A DNA stretch of 40,640 bases, taken from the NCBI GenBank assembly GCA_945862455.1, contig CAMAXU010000016.1:1-40640 (forward strand), read 5' to 3'. The position numbers and the translations under genes are program-made. Of the stretch, positions 25,946 to 34,509 are shown piece by piece; within the stretch, counting starts at the first letter, position 1; each line of letters starts with the position of its first letter. The notes beneath the pieces were generated by a model. The model saw only the letters and a program-made list of their open reading frames with translations, was not told the origin of the DNA and made no database searches. The stretch is from Rickettsia typhi. GTDB taxonomy: Bacteria > Pseudomonadota > Alphaproteobacteria > Rickettsiales > UBA1997.

Positions 25946-27080
25946 CTTACAACCTTTTTTTGCCGCACTGGAAAAAATAACTTTCGGTGCGATTGAAATT
26001 GAATTACCCAATGGCGAGATAAAAAAATTTACTTCAAATATTGCAACTCCTAATGCTCATATAAAAATTAAAAATATCGCAATGATTGATGAATGCCTGA
26101 TTGGTGGCGATGTAGCATTTGGTGAGTCTTTTATAAATGACGAATGGGAAAGCAATAATTTGCCTGATTTATTATTGTTTCTAGTTCTTAATTCTTCTGT
26201 TTTAGAGCAATTTTTTCATGCTCATAAACTTAGAATGTTTTTTCTTTATCTTCAGGCTTTGTTTCGCAAAAACACTCACAATGGCAGCAAAAAAAATATC
26301 CAATATCATTACGATTTGGGAAATGATTTTTACCAATTGTGGCTTGATAAAACCATGACCTATTCAAGTGCTTTATTTGGCGATGAAAAAGTTGATTTAG
26401 CTGCTGCACAAAAAAACAAATATCAAAGAATTTTGTCAAAATTAAATGATAAAAAAAATATTTTAGAAATTGGTTGCGGTTGGGGAGGTTTCGCCAAAGA
26501 AGCGATTTTGCAGGGTTATGATGTTACTGGTTTAACTTTGTCAAAAGAGCAAAAAAAATATGCTGATAGTCTGGGTTTAAAAAATTTTACAATCAAACTT
26601 CAGGATTACCGTAAGGAAAAAATCAAATATGATAATATTGTTTCAATTGAAATGTTTGAAGCGGTTGGAAGGCAATATTGGGATACTTATTTTAAAACGA
26701 TTAAAAACTGTTTAAACAAAGATGGAAAAGCAATTATCCAAACCATCACAATTGATGATGAAGTTGCTTTAGGATATAAAAAACGAGTTGATTTTATTCA
26801 AAAACATATTTTTCCGGGCGGTGTTTTGCCTTCAAAATCAGAATTTATAAATCTCGCCAAAGCAAATGATTTAAAGGTTGTAGAGGCTTTTGATTTTGGA
26901 TATGACTATCAAAAAACTCTTATTAATTGGTTGGATGATTTTAATAAAGTAAAAGAAAAAGTTATAAATTTGGGTTTCGATGAAAAATTTATTCGTAAGT
27001 GGCAATTTTATTTAGCCTACTGCGCAGCTGGTTTTGGCGCAAAAAGAACGAGTGTAGTGCAGTTTGAGATAACTTTATAA
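25938..27080 (+). CDS. Cfa-like SAM-dependent lipid methyltransferase with altered active site
   Basis: A 380-aa member of the cyclopropane-fatty-acyl-phospholipid synthase family, acting on unsaturated acyl chains of membrane lipids with S-adenosylmethionine. The SAM motif is EIGCGWGG (177-184), and YHYDLGNDFYQLWLD is the family signature. Against E. coli Cfa (from memory: C139, E239, H266, Y317), Glu241 and Tyr324 are kept, but the Cys position is Ser144 (TYSSALF) and the His position is Gln268 (IIQTIT). Residues at both positions help bind bicarbonate in true Cfa, so this enzyme may transfer a methyl group without ring closure, as UfaM-like enzymes do. Its pairing with DUF1365 supports a role in modified fatty acids. 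Confidence 0.88.
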   Translation: MNNLQPFFAALEKITFGAIEIELPNGEIKKFTSNIATPNAHIKIKNIAMIDECLIGGDVAFGESFINDEWESNNLPDLLLFLVLNSSVLEQFFHAHKLRMFFLYLQALFRKNTHNGSKKNIQYHYDLGNDFYQLWLDKTMTYSSALFGDEKVDLAAAQKNKYQRILSKLNDKKNILEIGCGWGGFAKEAILQGYDVTGLTLSKEQKKYADSLGLKNFTIKLQDYRKEKIKYDNIVSIEMFEAVGRQYWDTYFKTIKNCLNKDGKAIIQTITIDDEVALGYKKRVDFIQKHIFPGGVLPSKSEFINLAKANDLKVVEAFDFGYDYQKTLINWLDDFNKVKEKVINLGFDEKFIRKWQFYLAYCAAGFGAKRTSVVQFEITL

Positions 27081-27092
27081 AACCTTGTTATT

Positions 27093-28496
27093 TTAATTTA
27101 GAAATACCGCCATTTTATAGTCAGCTAAAGCGCTTTGATATTTTTCATGCATTTCAATCACTGCCGATTTTGAAGCAGCGGTGTCTTGTTCGCGCAAATT
27201 TACCAAAAAGAAATTACTGGCACCGTGCTTGAATTTTTCTCGTTCAGAATTTTCAAGTAAATCAGCCAACTCAGCTTCTTGCGAAAGATTATAATACATT
27301 TCAACAATGCTGCTGATTTGAATTTTAATTTGTTCAAGTTCGGCTTTAATTTTTTCTCCCAAAAGTTGCTCCTCATATTTCAAAGATTTTAACTTTGATT
27401 CATATTCAGAAGTTTTCCCGCGAGCTTCGCGCTGTTGCAGTGGAATTGAAAAATCCAAACCAACATAATTATTGGCTTGAGACCTTGAAGTTGAGCCATT
27501 TCCTAAATCTTTTGAAGCCCCTAAATCAACATCCAACTGAGGTTTAAAAAGATTTTGCGCATATTTTAACTGGCTGAAATTTTGTTCTTTTTGAATTTTT
27601 AAAATTCTTAATTCTGGTCGGTTTGAAAGCGCTGTTTCTAAGTCGCGAACATTTTGAGAATTTTCAATTTCATGAAGTGAAAAATGAATTTCTGGAACCT
27701 GATTTGGTTTTGGAACAATTGGAGCGCCATTTTCACCGCGCCAAAAAAGCGAAAGATAAATTGCTGAATTTTCAAAATCTTGGCGCGCTTTTGCCAAAGC
27801 GCTTTTGCGGCGTAAAATATTTTTCTTATTTTCAGCTACAATAATTTGCGCCACATCACCTTTCTTTAATTTTTCCTCAAGTTGACTCTGACGTTTTAGT
27901 GAAAGCTGGTAAAGATCTTCATAAATGTGAAAAACTTTTGCTGCAGAAATCCATTTCCAATAAGCTTTTGTTGCGTCGCGTTCGATTTCTTTTTTAATTG
28001 TTTCAAGCTGAATTTGACTCTCCAAAATTCCAAGATTTGCCAAGATTAAACCAAGTCGGTTTTGATCAATTGAACTATTTTTTAGCAAAGAAAATTTGGC
28101 TCCGGCGCGATATTCGCCACTTTCATTGGTGATTGATCCTCCTTCATAATCAGCAAAACTGCCAAAAGATTTGCGATAGCCGCCATAAACTTTTGCGCCC
28201 ATAAAACCCAATTCTTTTTCCAGTAAAGTATCGATGGTTTTTCCGTCATAAAAACCGCGACTTTTGTCGGTGTAATTTTGTTTTAACTTGATGTCAAAAA
28301 AACCAAGAGATCCCAATGCCGTTCCTTCTGCGGCACTTACTTTTTCATAATAAGATAAAATCTGCGGATAATTTCTATTTGCCGAAGATGTAACTTCATG
28401 ATGTAGCAGCTTTTTTTCGGTGGAAGCTTCGGCAAGTTCAAGAAATCCAAAATTTAAAAATAATATTGTAGAAATTAATCCAATTCGATTTTTCAT
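27093..28496 (-). CDS. TolC-like outer membrane efflux protein
   Basis: A 467-aa outer membrane factor that would form a channel-tunnel trimer for a type I secretion or efflux pump. A signal peptide of about 24 residues ends at LAEA. The two long helical repeats can be followed (EKKLKKGDVAQIIVAENKKNILRRKSALAKARQDFENS, then the second half ending in EREKFKHGASNFFLVNLREQD). Its start overlaps the end of the ABC-HlyD fusion gene by 4 nt, so the two are surely partners. It ends 12 bp from the convergent Cfa-like gene. Confidence 0.85.
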   Translation of the reverse strand: MKNRIGLISTILFLNFGFLELAEASTEKKLLHHEVTSSANRNYPQILSYYEKVSAAEGTALGSLGFFDIKLKQNYTDKSRGFYDGKTIDTLLEKELGFMGAKVYGGYRKSFGSFADYEGGSITNESGEYRAGAKFSLLKNSSIDQNRLGLILANLGILESQIQLETIKKEIERDATKAYWKWISAAKVFHIYEDLYQLSLKRQSQLEEKLKKGDVAQIIVAENKKNILRRKSALAKARQDFENSAIYLSLFWRGENGAPIVPKPNQVPEIHFSLHEIENSQNVRDLETALSNRPELRILKIQKEQNFSQLKYAQNLFKPQLDVDLGASKDLGNGSTSRSQANNYVGLDFSIPLQQREARGKTSEYESKLKSLKYEEQLLGEKIKAELEQIKIQISSIVEMYYNLSQEAELADLLENSEREKFKHGASNFFLVNLREQDTAASKSAVIEMHEKYQSALADYKMAVFLN

Positions 28497-30490
28497 TTAA
28501 CGATTTTATTTAATTCTTCTTTTGTTTGAGCGGCTTTTAGCTCGCTATCAAAACTTGGAGGAAAGCTATTTAGTTGGCGCCAAAACTCGTAACCTAAGCT
28601 AACATTATTCAGCAAAATCCAAGCCTGCGCTTTGGCACCATGTCTTAAAAATCTTTCATCGGGCCATTTCTCATCTTTGTCTTTTTTTACGATTACGCGA
28701 AACTTTCCATTTTCAGAAATTGAAGAATCAACTGAAGAAACCACGCCGCCAAAGGTTCCAACCGCAATCGAAGGCCAGCCACTAAATTGAATAATTGGCC
28801 AACCTTCAAATTGCAGACGCACTTTTCTTCCTTCAATCACCAAAGGAATGTCATTTCCACTTACATAAATTTCGACTGCCGGATCGCTTAAATTTGGTGC
28901 AAATGTTGCAAGTTTATCGCCTAAATGAACAACTGTCGCAGCGTCGCCCGCTAAAACTTTTAAAATCACGCCGTCTTTTGGAGCATAAATTATTTGATTT
29001 TCTTGGCGCGAAAGTTTGGTTTCTGATTCTGCCAATTCTGAAGCGGCAGATTCTTCTGCGGCTAAAAGTTTTTTATATTCAATTTTCGCTTCCTCAAAAT
29101 CTCGGCGCGAACTTAAGCCTTTATTAAAAAGATCTTCTTGGCGTTGATAGTTTATTTTAGAGGTTTGAGAGGCAATTTGACTTACTTGAAATTTACGTTT
29201 TTTGGCGTCGCGTTCCGATTTTATTCGCTCTAAAATCAGCGGATCATTATCAATAATTTCAACTAATTTATCATCTTTCTTAACCGCCGATCCATCTTTC
29301 ACATACCATTTTTTGATTCGACCATTAATCGATGCGCTAATATTTTGAGCGCGGTGGTTTGGATCAGTTGCAATAATATTTCCAAAGCCTTTCGAGGTTT
29401 GCTGCCAAGGTGTTAGAAGTAAAATTAGAATCGCTAAACTTAAAAAAGTTAAAATGATTTTTGGTAAAACTTTTAAAGGTTTAGGAGTGTTGATATTGTT
29501 GAAATTTGTGAATGGCTCGAAATCTTTTTTCTCAATAGAAAAATTATAAAATTTTGATAATTTTTGACAGGAAGCGGTGAGGTCGTAAAAATTTTCTAAA
29601 TCGCGACCAAGCTGAGAAAAATTGTAAAGCAAAGCTGATAAAATTAATTCTGCCGCAACCAATTGACCAATTGTTAATTGACCTTTCAAAACTAGCCAGC
29701 CGCCAATTACCAGAAGCAAAACATTGGAAATTGCATAAAGCGCAAGCAATAAAATCACTTGAGAAAATAAACTTCTGAAGCGCGATTTGCGGTCTTTTAA
29801 ATAATCTCCCGTGAGAGAATTAATTTTTTGCTCAACATCAAAATTGGTAAAATTATTGCTTTCTTCAATCTCTTCAAAACATCTAACAATATCATATTTT
29901 GCCTGACTCTTAGACAAAGAACTAGCAACAGCTTGTTTGTAAAAACGTGACCAAATTAACCACAAAGAAATTACAATCGCTAAGCTAAAAAGGAAAAATA
30001 CTGGATGATAAAAACTAACCACAATCAAACCAACTGTGCCTTGTAAAATTGTGGAAAATGTTTTTGTTAAAAATTTGGGAATGGTTTTCTGAATTGTAAT
30101 TGTTTCAAAAAAACGATTCACAATTTCTCTTTTTTCCGAGTTTTGTTGTTTTGATTTTAACAGTAAAATCGTTACTTCAGAAGTGATTCGGGCAAAAAAT
30201 CTGGACTGAAAAATTTCGGTAACAAAAAATTGCAGAGCGTTTAAAGCGACCCAAAAAATCAGTAAAATTAATAGCACGCTGCCCAAAACAAAAGTCGGGC
30301 GCATCAGCGCTGTAAATGAAACGGAGTTGATTAAAAATTGTACTGAAAGCGGAACTGCAAGTGAAAGAAAACTGATCGCAAGTCCGTAAATTGCGCTCAT
30401 CCAAAAAAATGAAATTTCAGTAAAAAGAATTTTTTTTAGAAAAGAAGAAATTCTTAGATTCTCAGTTTTTTCATTACTAAATTTAGTCAT
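28493..30490 (-). CDS. Fusion of ABC exporter membrane domain and HlyD adaptor, no ATPase domain
   Basis: A 665-aa inner-membrane protein with an unusual order of domains. Residues 1 to about 315 look like a type-1 ABC exporter transmembrane domain: hydrophobic segments near 30-55, 68-90, 150-180 and 245-292, ending in GQLTIGQLVAAELILSALLY, the typical last part of that domain. Where the ATPase should follow, there is a short linker, a further membrane helix (343-361), and a HlyD/membrane-fusion region. That region has a biotinyl-lipoyl half (SINGRIKKWYVKDGSAVKKDDKLVEI), a coiled-coil hairpin (about 420-490) and the return half (IYAPKDGVILKVLAGDAATV). No Walker A or B motif is present. The TolC partner overlaps downstream; dabA ends 13 nt upstream. 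The ATPase must come from elsewhere, or the protein works without one. Confidence 0.85.
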   Translation of the reverse strand: MTKFSNEKTENLRISSFLKKILFTEISFFWMSAIYGLAISFLSLAVPLSVQFLINSVSFTALMRPTFVLGSVLLILLIFWVALNALQFFVTEIFQSRFFARITSEVTILLLKSKQQNSEKREIVNRFFETITIQKTIPKFLTKTFSTILQGTVGLIVVSFYHPVFFLFSLAIVISLWLIWSRFYKQAVASSLSKSQAKYDIVRCFEEIEESNNFTNFDVEQKINSLTGDYLKDRKSRFRSLFSQVILLLALYAISNVLLLVIGGWLVLKGQLTIGQLVAAELILSALLYNFSQLGRDLENFYDLTASCQKLSKFYNFSIEKKDFEPFTNFNNINTPKPLKVLPKIILTFLSLAILILLLTPWQQTSKGFGNIIATDPNHRAQNISASINGRIKKWYVKDGSAVKKDDKLVEIIDNDPLILERIKSERDAKKRKFQVSQIASQTSKINYQRQEDLFNKGLSSRRDFEEAKIEYKKLLAAEESAASELAESETKLSRQENQIIYAPKDGVILKVLAGDAATVVHLGDKLATFAPNLSDPAVEIYVSGNDIPLVIEGRKVRLQFEGWPIIQFSGWPSIAVGTFGGVVSSVDSSISENGKFRVIVKKDKDEKWPDERFLRHGAKAQAWILLNNVSLGYEFWRQLNSFPPSFDSELKAAQTKEELNKIVK

Positions 30491-30503
30491 TTTGCTTTAT
30501 TCA

Positions 30504-32057
30504 TTATTGATATTCTTGCCAAATTAAATTTTGTTGAAGCAAATAAACCTTACTGCTTTTTGGATCTAAGCAAAAAAGATGAACCCAGCCATTGCCAAAA
30601 AGTTTTTGTAAAATTTGGTTTTTATGAATCACTTTATCGATAATATTTGTTGGAGCGTGAACGAATGTCGTCAATCTTAGAGGCTGATGATAAGCTTGGT
30701 TATCGTTGCTAAAAACCGATTGCAGCGGAAGTCCGTGCATTAAATCGCTGCCATTTCCTTGCATCACGCCAATTTTTGCAACAATATTTTGAGTGATTTT
30801 GCTGCCACTTCCGTAAGAAATATTATTAATTGTTGAAAATAAATATTGGCTGTTAATCCACTGCGCAACAACCATTGGCGCGGTTAAAATTAAATTTAGA
30901 GCGCTTGTGTCAATATCTTTTTGCCAGTCGTAAGAATGAAGAAACGAACGTCCATCAAGATCAATATTTTTTGTTAAATCGCGTTTGGCAACAATGAAGG
31001 AAGCGTTGCGAGCTAAACCCCATTCAGGGCGAGTTTCTGCCCAATTTACGCTGCGTTTTTCAACGTAACTGACAGATTTTTTTTCCGATAACTTTTCGCC
31101 CATTTTACCTGCGCGCCATTTGCTGTTCGATTTTTGAGCCGACTTAAGATCTAATTTTAATTTTTCTAAATCCAAATCTTCTTCTAAATAAAACTCGATT
31201 GCGTCAGTTGTTGTATTGTGCTGCGCTGCAATAAATTTAGTTTCAGTCGGAATTAATATCCATTGACGCCCCAAGCCTTGACGAACTTCTTTGTTGTTGA
31301 GAATTGCCGCTAATATTTTTGCATTACTGCCGCCATGGCGACCGCCGCAGGCTCCGCAATCAAGGGCTGTTGCAAAAGCATTGTTTTCTGTTGCGCTGCC
31401 ATGTCCGCATAAAACAACAATTTTGGCAAAGTTAGAAGTAAGACCAATTGTTGTTAAAGCTCCTTTGGCATAAGAAATTTGATCTTCTAAAGTTAAATTT
31501 TCTAACGAAAGAGAGGTTTTTGAAATTTGTTTAAATCCATTTTTTAATTTTTGTTTTATTTTATTGGCAGTTTTTGGCGCAATGCTATGAAAAGTCATCC
31601 AGCCGCCGCTCCATATTCCAAAGGCTTCCGCCAAAATAAATGGTGTTGTAAATCCATATTTGAGCGACTGGTAGAATTTTTTTGCTACGCTAAGTCTTTT
31701 AAAAGCGGCAATCTTTTTTTGTAATTGCGGTTCTGAACATAAAAATTTTTCAACTATTTTGTGCTGTGGTTTTAACAAAACTGGACAAGAAGAATAAGAT
31801 TCTTTGGTAATTTCATTTTCTATTTTTACTGGAATTCCAAAAAATCCAGCAAAGCCAAAAGTTTCATAATTTCCTTTTGATTCTAAGGCGCGACGCATTG
31901 GTTCAGAGCGAACATCAATGCAAAAAACAAATTGCGCGTCGGGAGTTTTTGTGTTTTTTTCTGATTGAAATTTTGATGAAGTAAGCAGTTTTTCAACTAA
32001 ATCTTTTTGGTAAATTTTTTCGTTTTTTTCTATTTCAGTTATTTCTGATTTGCCCAA
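30504..32057 (-). CDS. dabA: DabA-type inorganic carbon protein lacking its N-terminal third
   Basis: DabA (DUF2309) is the beta-carbonic-anhydrase-like subunit of the DAB system that accumulates bicarbonate with the membrane subunit DabB. All four key residues are here: Cys46 and Asp48 in FCIDVRSEP, His219 in LCGHGSA and Cys234 in ALDCGACGGRHGG. Their spacing (173 and 15) equals Halothiobacillus DabA (C351, D353, H524, C539 from memory). About 300 residues before the first Cys are missing, whereas the distance from that Cys to the C-terminus is normal. The only start is TTG 32057. Another frame offers ATG 32098 with a 19-codon ORF (MKNLFTIEEISKSAWANQK) that may be the relic of the original 5' end. 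It may be a broken gene or a shortened protein. Confidence 0.88.
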   Translation of the reverse strand: MGKSEITEIEKNEKIYQKDLVEKLLTSSKFQSEKNTKTPDAQFVFCIDVRSEPMRRALESKGNYETFGFAGFFGIPVKIENEITKESYSSCPVLLKPQHKIVEKFLCSEPQLQKKIAAFKRLSVAKKFYQSLKYGFTTPFILAEAFGIWSGGWMTFHSIAPKTANKIKQKLKNGFKQISKTSLSLENLTLEDQISYAKGALTTIGLTSNFAKIVVLCGHGSATENNAFATALDCGACGGRHGGSNAKILAAILNNKEVRQGLGRQWILIPTETKFIAAQHNTTTDAIEFYLEEDLDLEKLKLDLKSAQKSNSKWRAGKMGEKLSEKKSVSYVEKRSVNWAETRPEWGLARNASFIVAKRDLTKNIDLDGRSFLHSYDWQKDIDTSALNLILTAPMVVAQWINSQYLFSTINNISYGSGSKITQNIVAKIGVMQGNGSDLMHGLPLQSVFSNDNQAYHQPLRLTTFVHAPTNIIDKVIHKNQILQKLFGNGWVHLFCLDPKSSKVYLLQQNLIWQEYQ

Positions 32058-32105
32058 GCAGATTTTGAAATTTCTTCGATTGTAAACAGATTTTTCATAT
32101 CTTTT

Positions 32106-33425
32106 TTATAATTTATATTGATTGCGATTGCTTGTAATAGTGCTTGAAGCTGGTTGACTGGCGTTCAATGCTTTGACATAAAACTTTGTCATTAGATGTG
32201 ACATTTTTTGTTTGGGATTGTGAATAAAAAGTCGTCCCAGCCACAATGAAATGAAGATACAAATCGCCAATAGGTGAAAGAAGTTTAAAGCTTGAGGATT
32301 GTTGATTTCGGACGGCAATTGAGATTCAATTATGCGAATGCTGCTGCCATATAAAATTCCCGCAATTGAGGTTAGAATTATTGCGATTGGTAAATTTTTT
32401 AGCGGTTTTTCTCGCAAGATATTTAACGCCAAATGAGTGGCGGCGATAAAGGCGGCAGTAAGTAATACGGCGTTGTTATCAAGTAAGATTAAATTTCTAT
32501 TTGTGATTAAAGCAAAACTCAAAATTCCAAATATTCCGCAAATTAAAGCCGATAAAAAAGAGGCGAAACTTGGTGGATATTTAAGATCAAATTTTTTCTC
32601 TTGCGCCGCTGCACCAGAAGTTAAAAAAAGGTAAGATTTAAAACAGCCGTGCCAAAATAAATGTGCTATTGCTGCGGAAAATAATCCAAGTCCTATTTGA
32701 GCAATCATAAATCCCATTTGTCCCATTGTTGAGCAAGCAAGCATGGCTTTGACATTGCTTTGTATTAACTTCCAAAAGGTTCCCGCAAAAGCTGTTATGA
32801 TTCCGATGACAAAAATTAAAGTCAGAATTTTTGGCGAGTTAGAATAAAGCGGCGCAAATCTTGCCAATAAAATTCCGCCACCATTTACAAGGCCAGCATG
32901 CATCAATGCTGAAACTGGAGTTGGAGAATTAAGCGAGCTGGTCAGCCAAGAATGGAATGGATAAATTGCTGATTGCGTCATTGCCGCGATCAAGATTAGC
33001 AATAAAGCGATTATTAGTTGGGCTTGATTTTCATATTCAAAATCGAGGATAGATTGAATTGAAGTTTGACCTGTTTGATGCGAGAGCAAAATTAATCCAA
33101 GACTTAAACAGCAAAATCCAATCAAGAAATTTTTTGCCGCTAATTTTCCAGATGCAAAAGCAGATTTCCAGTTTGGTTTGTGAATCATCATCGCAACCAA
33201 GATTGCGTTATTTAAAAACCAAGAAGCTAGAAAAAGAAAAATGCTGTTGGTCGATACTGTTATTATTGTCGATATAATAATCAGAGGAAGTGTGGAGAAA
33301 AAAAAGTTATATTTGGAATCGCCTTTCAAATATTGTTTGGCAAAAAGTGCTACAATCAAGCCAATGAAAATGATTAAGAAAATTACAATTTTTGCCAAAC
33401 CGTCGATGTGAAAAAGAGATTCCAT
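32106..33425 (-). CDS. dabB: DabB, NuoL-like membrane subunit of the DAB system
   Basis: A proton-conducting membrane protein of the NuoL/MrpA superfamily that partners DabA. The 439-aa chain has about a dozen helices. The core motif YPFHSWLTSSLNSPTPVSALMHAGLVNGGG carries the conserved His and Pro residues of the family, followed by a conserved Lys in NVKAMLACSTMGQMGFM. The C-terminus NASQPASSTITSNRNQY is the DabB-specific tail, so the gene looks complete. I chose ATG 33425 over GTG 33431 because AAGG lies 5 nt before it (AAGGTGATTATG). dabA starts 48 nt downstream. The divergent LysR gene resembles the LysR-dabB-dabA layout of known DAB operons. Confidence 0.9.
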   Translation of the reverse strand: MESLFHIDGLAKIVIFLIIFIGLIVALFAKQYLKGDSKYNFFFSTLPLIIISTIITVSTNSIFLFLASWFLNNAILVAMMIHKPNWKSAFASGKLAAKNFLIGFCCLSLGLILLSHQTGQTSIQSILDFEYENQAQLIIALLLILIAAMTQSAIYPFHSWLTSSLNSPTPVSALMHAGLVNGGGILLARFAPLYSNSPKILTLIFVIGIITAFAGTFWKLIQSNVKAMLACSTMGQMGFMIAQIGLGLFSAAIAHLFWHGCFKSYLFLTSGAAAQEKKFDLKYPPSFASFLSALICGIFGILSFALITNRNLILLDNNAVLLTAAFIAATHLALNILREKPLKNLPIAIILTSIAGILYGSSIRIIESQLPSEINNPQALNFFHLLAICIFISLWLGRLFIHNPKQKMSHLMTKFYVKALNASQPASSTITSNRNQYKL

Positions 33426-33481
33426 AATCACCTTATAAAATTTAGTTATTAGAAAGGTTTATATTAATTGTTGATCATATA

Positions 33482-33508
33482 AGTTTTCCTTGTTACAAAA
33501 GTAAAACT
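33482..33508. promoter_or_regulatory. Dyad in the dabB-LysR intergenic region, possible LysR operator
   Basis: AGTTTTCCTTGT (33482-33493) and AAAAGTAAAACT (33497-33508) form an inverted repeat matching at about 10 of 12 positions. It lies between the divergent dabB and LysR genes, where LysR-type regulators usually bind. This is only a candidate. Confidence 0.4.
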
Positions 33509-33540
33509 CATAATTCTTATAAATAATATTAGAAAATCTT

Positions 33541-34380
33541 ATGGCTATCGACACTATATCGGCACAATGTTTTATAGCCGTTGCTGACAATGGGAGTTTT
33601 ACAAAAGCAGCAAATCAGGTTGGTAGAACTCAATCAGCAGTTAGTCAGCAAATTGCCAAGTTAGAAAATTTTGTTGGAAAGCAGTTGTTTGTGAGAGGAA
33701 AAATATTTTCTTTAACTAATGAAGGGGAAATTTTTTTGGGATATATAAGACAAATATTTGCGATGCACCGCGAAGCAATTGATTGTTTTAAAGAGCCTGA
33801 ATTGAAAGGGGAGGTGAGATTTGGCGCTCCAGAAGATTTTGCCAGCGTTTTTCTTTACGATGTTTTGCGAGAATTTTCCCAGATACATCCTAAAATTTTA
33901 CTTAATATAGAATGTGATCTGACTCTTAATTTATTCGAAAAATTTAAGCATAAAGAGCTTGATTTGGTAGTTGTTAAAATGAAACCACCGCACGAGTTTA
34001 GAAATGAATTAGAATTGATTTCAGAAAAATTGGAATGGGCGGGAGATTCTAGATTAATAAAAAAAGGTGAGGCGATTCCTTTAATTCTTTCCCCAAAACC
34101 GTGTCTTTATCGTGAAAAAGCAATAGCTGCTCTTGATCGAAAAAAGATTAAATGGCGCTTAGCTTTTTCCAGCAACAGCTACGCAGGAAAAATAGCTGCA
34201 GTTAGGGCTGGACTTGGAATTACAGTTTTCCCGCGTACAATTATTCCGCCAGAAATTAAAGTCATCAGATCTCATCTTTTGCCAGAACTAAAAGATAGTC
34301 ACTTTTCTTTGCTCAAGCATAAAAATGATAATGCGGCGGTAAATTCGTTTGAAGAATTTGTGATAAAAAATTTGAAGTAA
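33541..34380 (+). CDS. LysR family transcriptional regulator
   Basis: A 279-aa LysR-type regulator. The N-terminal winged helix-turn-helix spans about residues 4-62 (SFTKAANQVGRTQSAVSQQIAKLENFVGKQLFVRG), followed by a linker helix and a periplasmic-binding-protein-like effector domain from about residue 85 (GEVRFGAPEDFA). It diverges from dabB over a 115-bp region that carries a dyad. Such a regulator next to dabBA suggests that it senses carbon or bicarbonate status and controls the DAB genes; this is inference from context. The chain is slightly short (usual length about 300) but both domains look complete. Confidence 0.92.
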   Translation: MAIDTISAQCFIAVADNGSFTKAANQVGRTQSAVSQQIAKLENFVGKQLFVRGKIFSLTNEGEIFLGYIRQIFAMHREAIDCFKEPELKGEVRFGAPEDFASVFLYDVLREFSQIHPKILLNIECDLTLNLFEKFKHKELDLVVVKMKPPHEFRNELELISEKLEWAGDSRLIKKGEAIPLILSPKPCLYREKAIAALDRKKIKWRLAFSSNSYAGKIAAVRAGLGITVFPRTIIPPEIKVIRSHLLPELKDSHFSLLKHKNDNAAVNSFEEFVIKNLK

Positions 34381-34411
34381 AATGAATAAATATTTAGTTC
34401 ATATATTGGTA

Positions 34412-34485
34412 TAGGTACGCTTACCTTTGAAAAAAATCAGAATCACAAAAATTTCTTAGAAAATTTTGATTTACGCGACAGACTC
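34412..34485. repeat. Family A palindromic repeat, half copy (decayed)
   Basis: Starting at TAGGTACGCTTACCTTTGAA and ending TTACGCGACAGACTC, this 74 bp matches the right half of family A with several changes; the left half is missing. It lies between the LysR gene and a lipoprotein gene and fills most of that gap. It shows that elements decay or delete after insertion. Confidence 0.8.
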
Positions 34486-34509
34486 TTAACATTAAATTCA
34501 CATAAAAAT

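Noticed and set aside
30504..32057. Annotating dabA as a definite pseudogene
   Set aside because: The remaining frame is open over 517 codons with all metal ligands; decay is possible but cannot be proved from this sequence.
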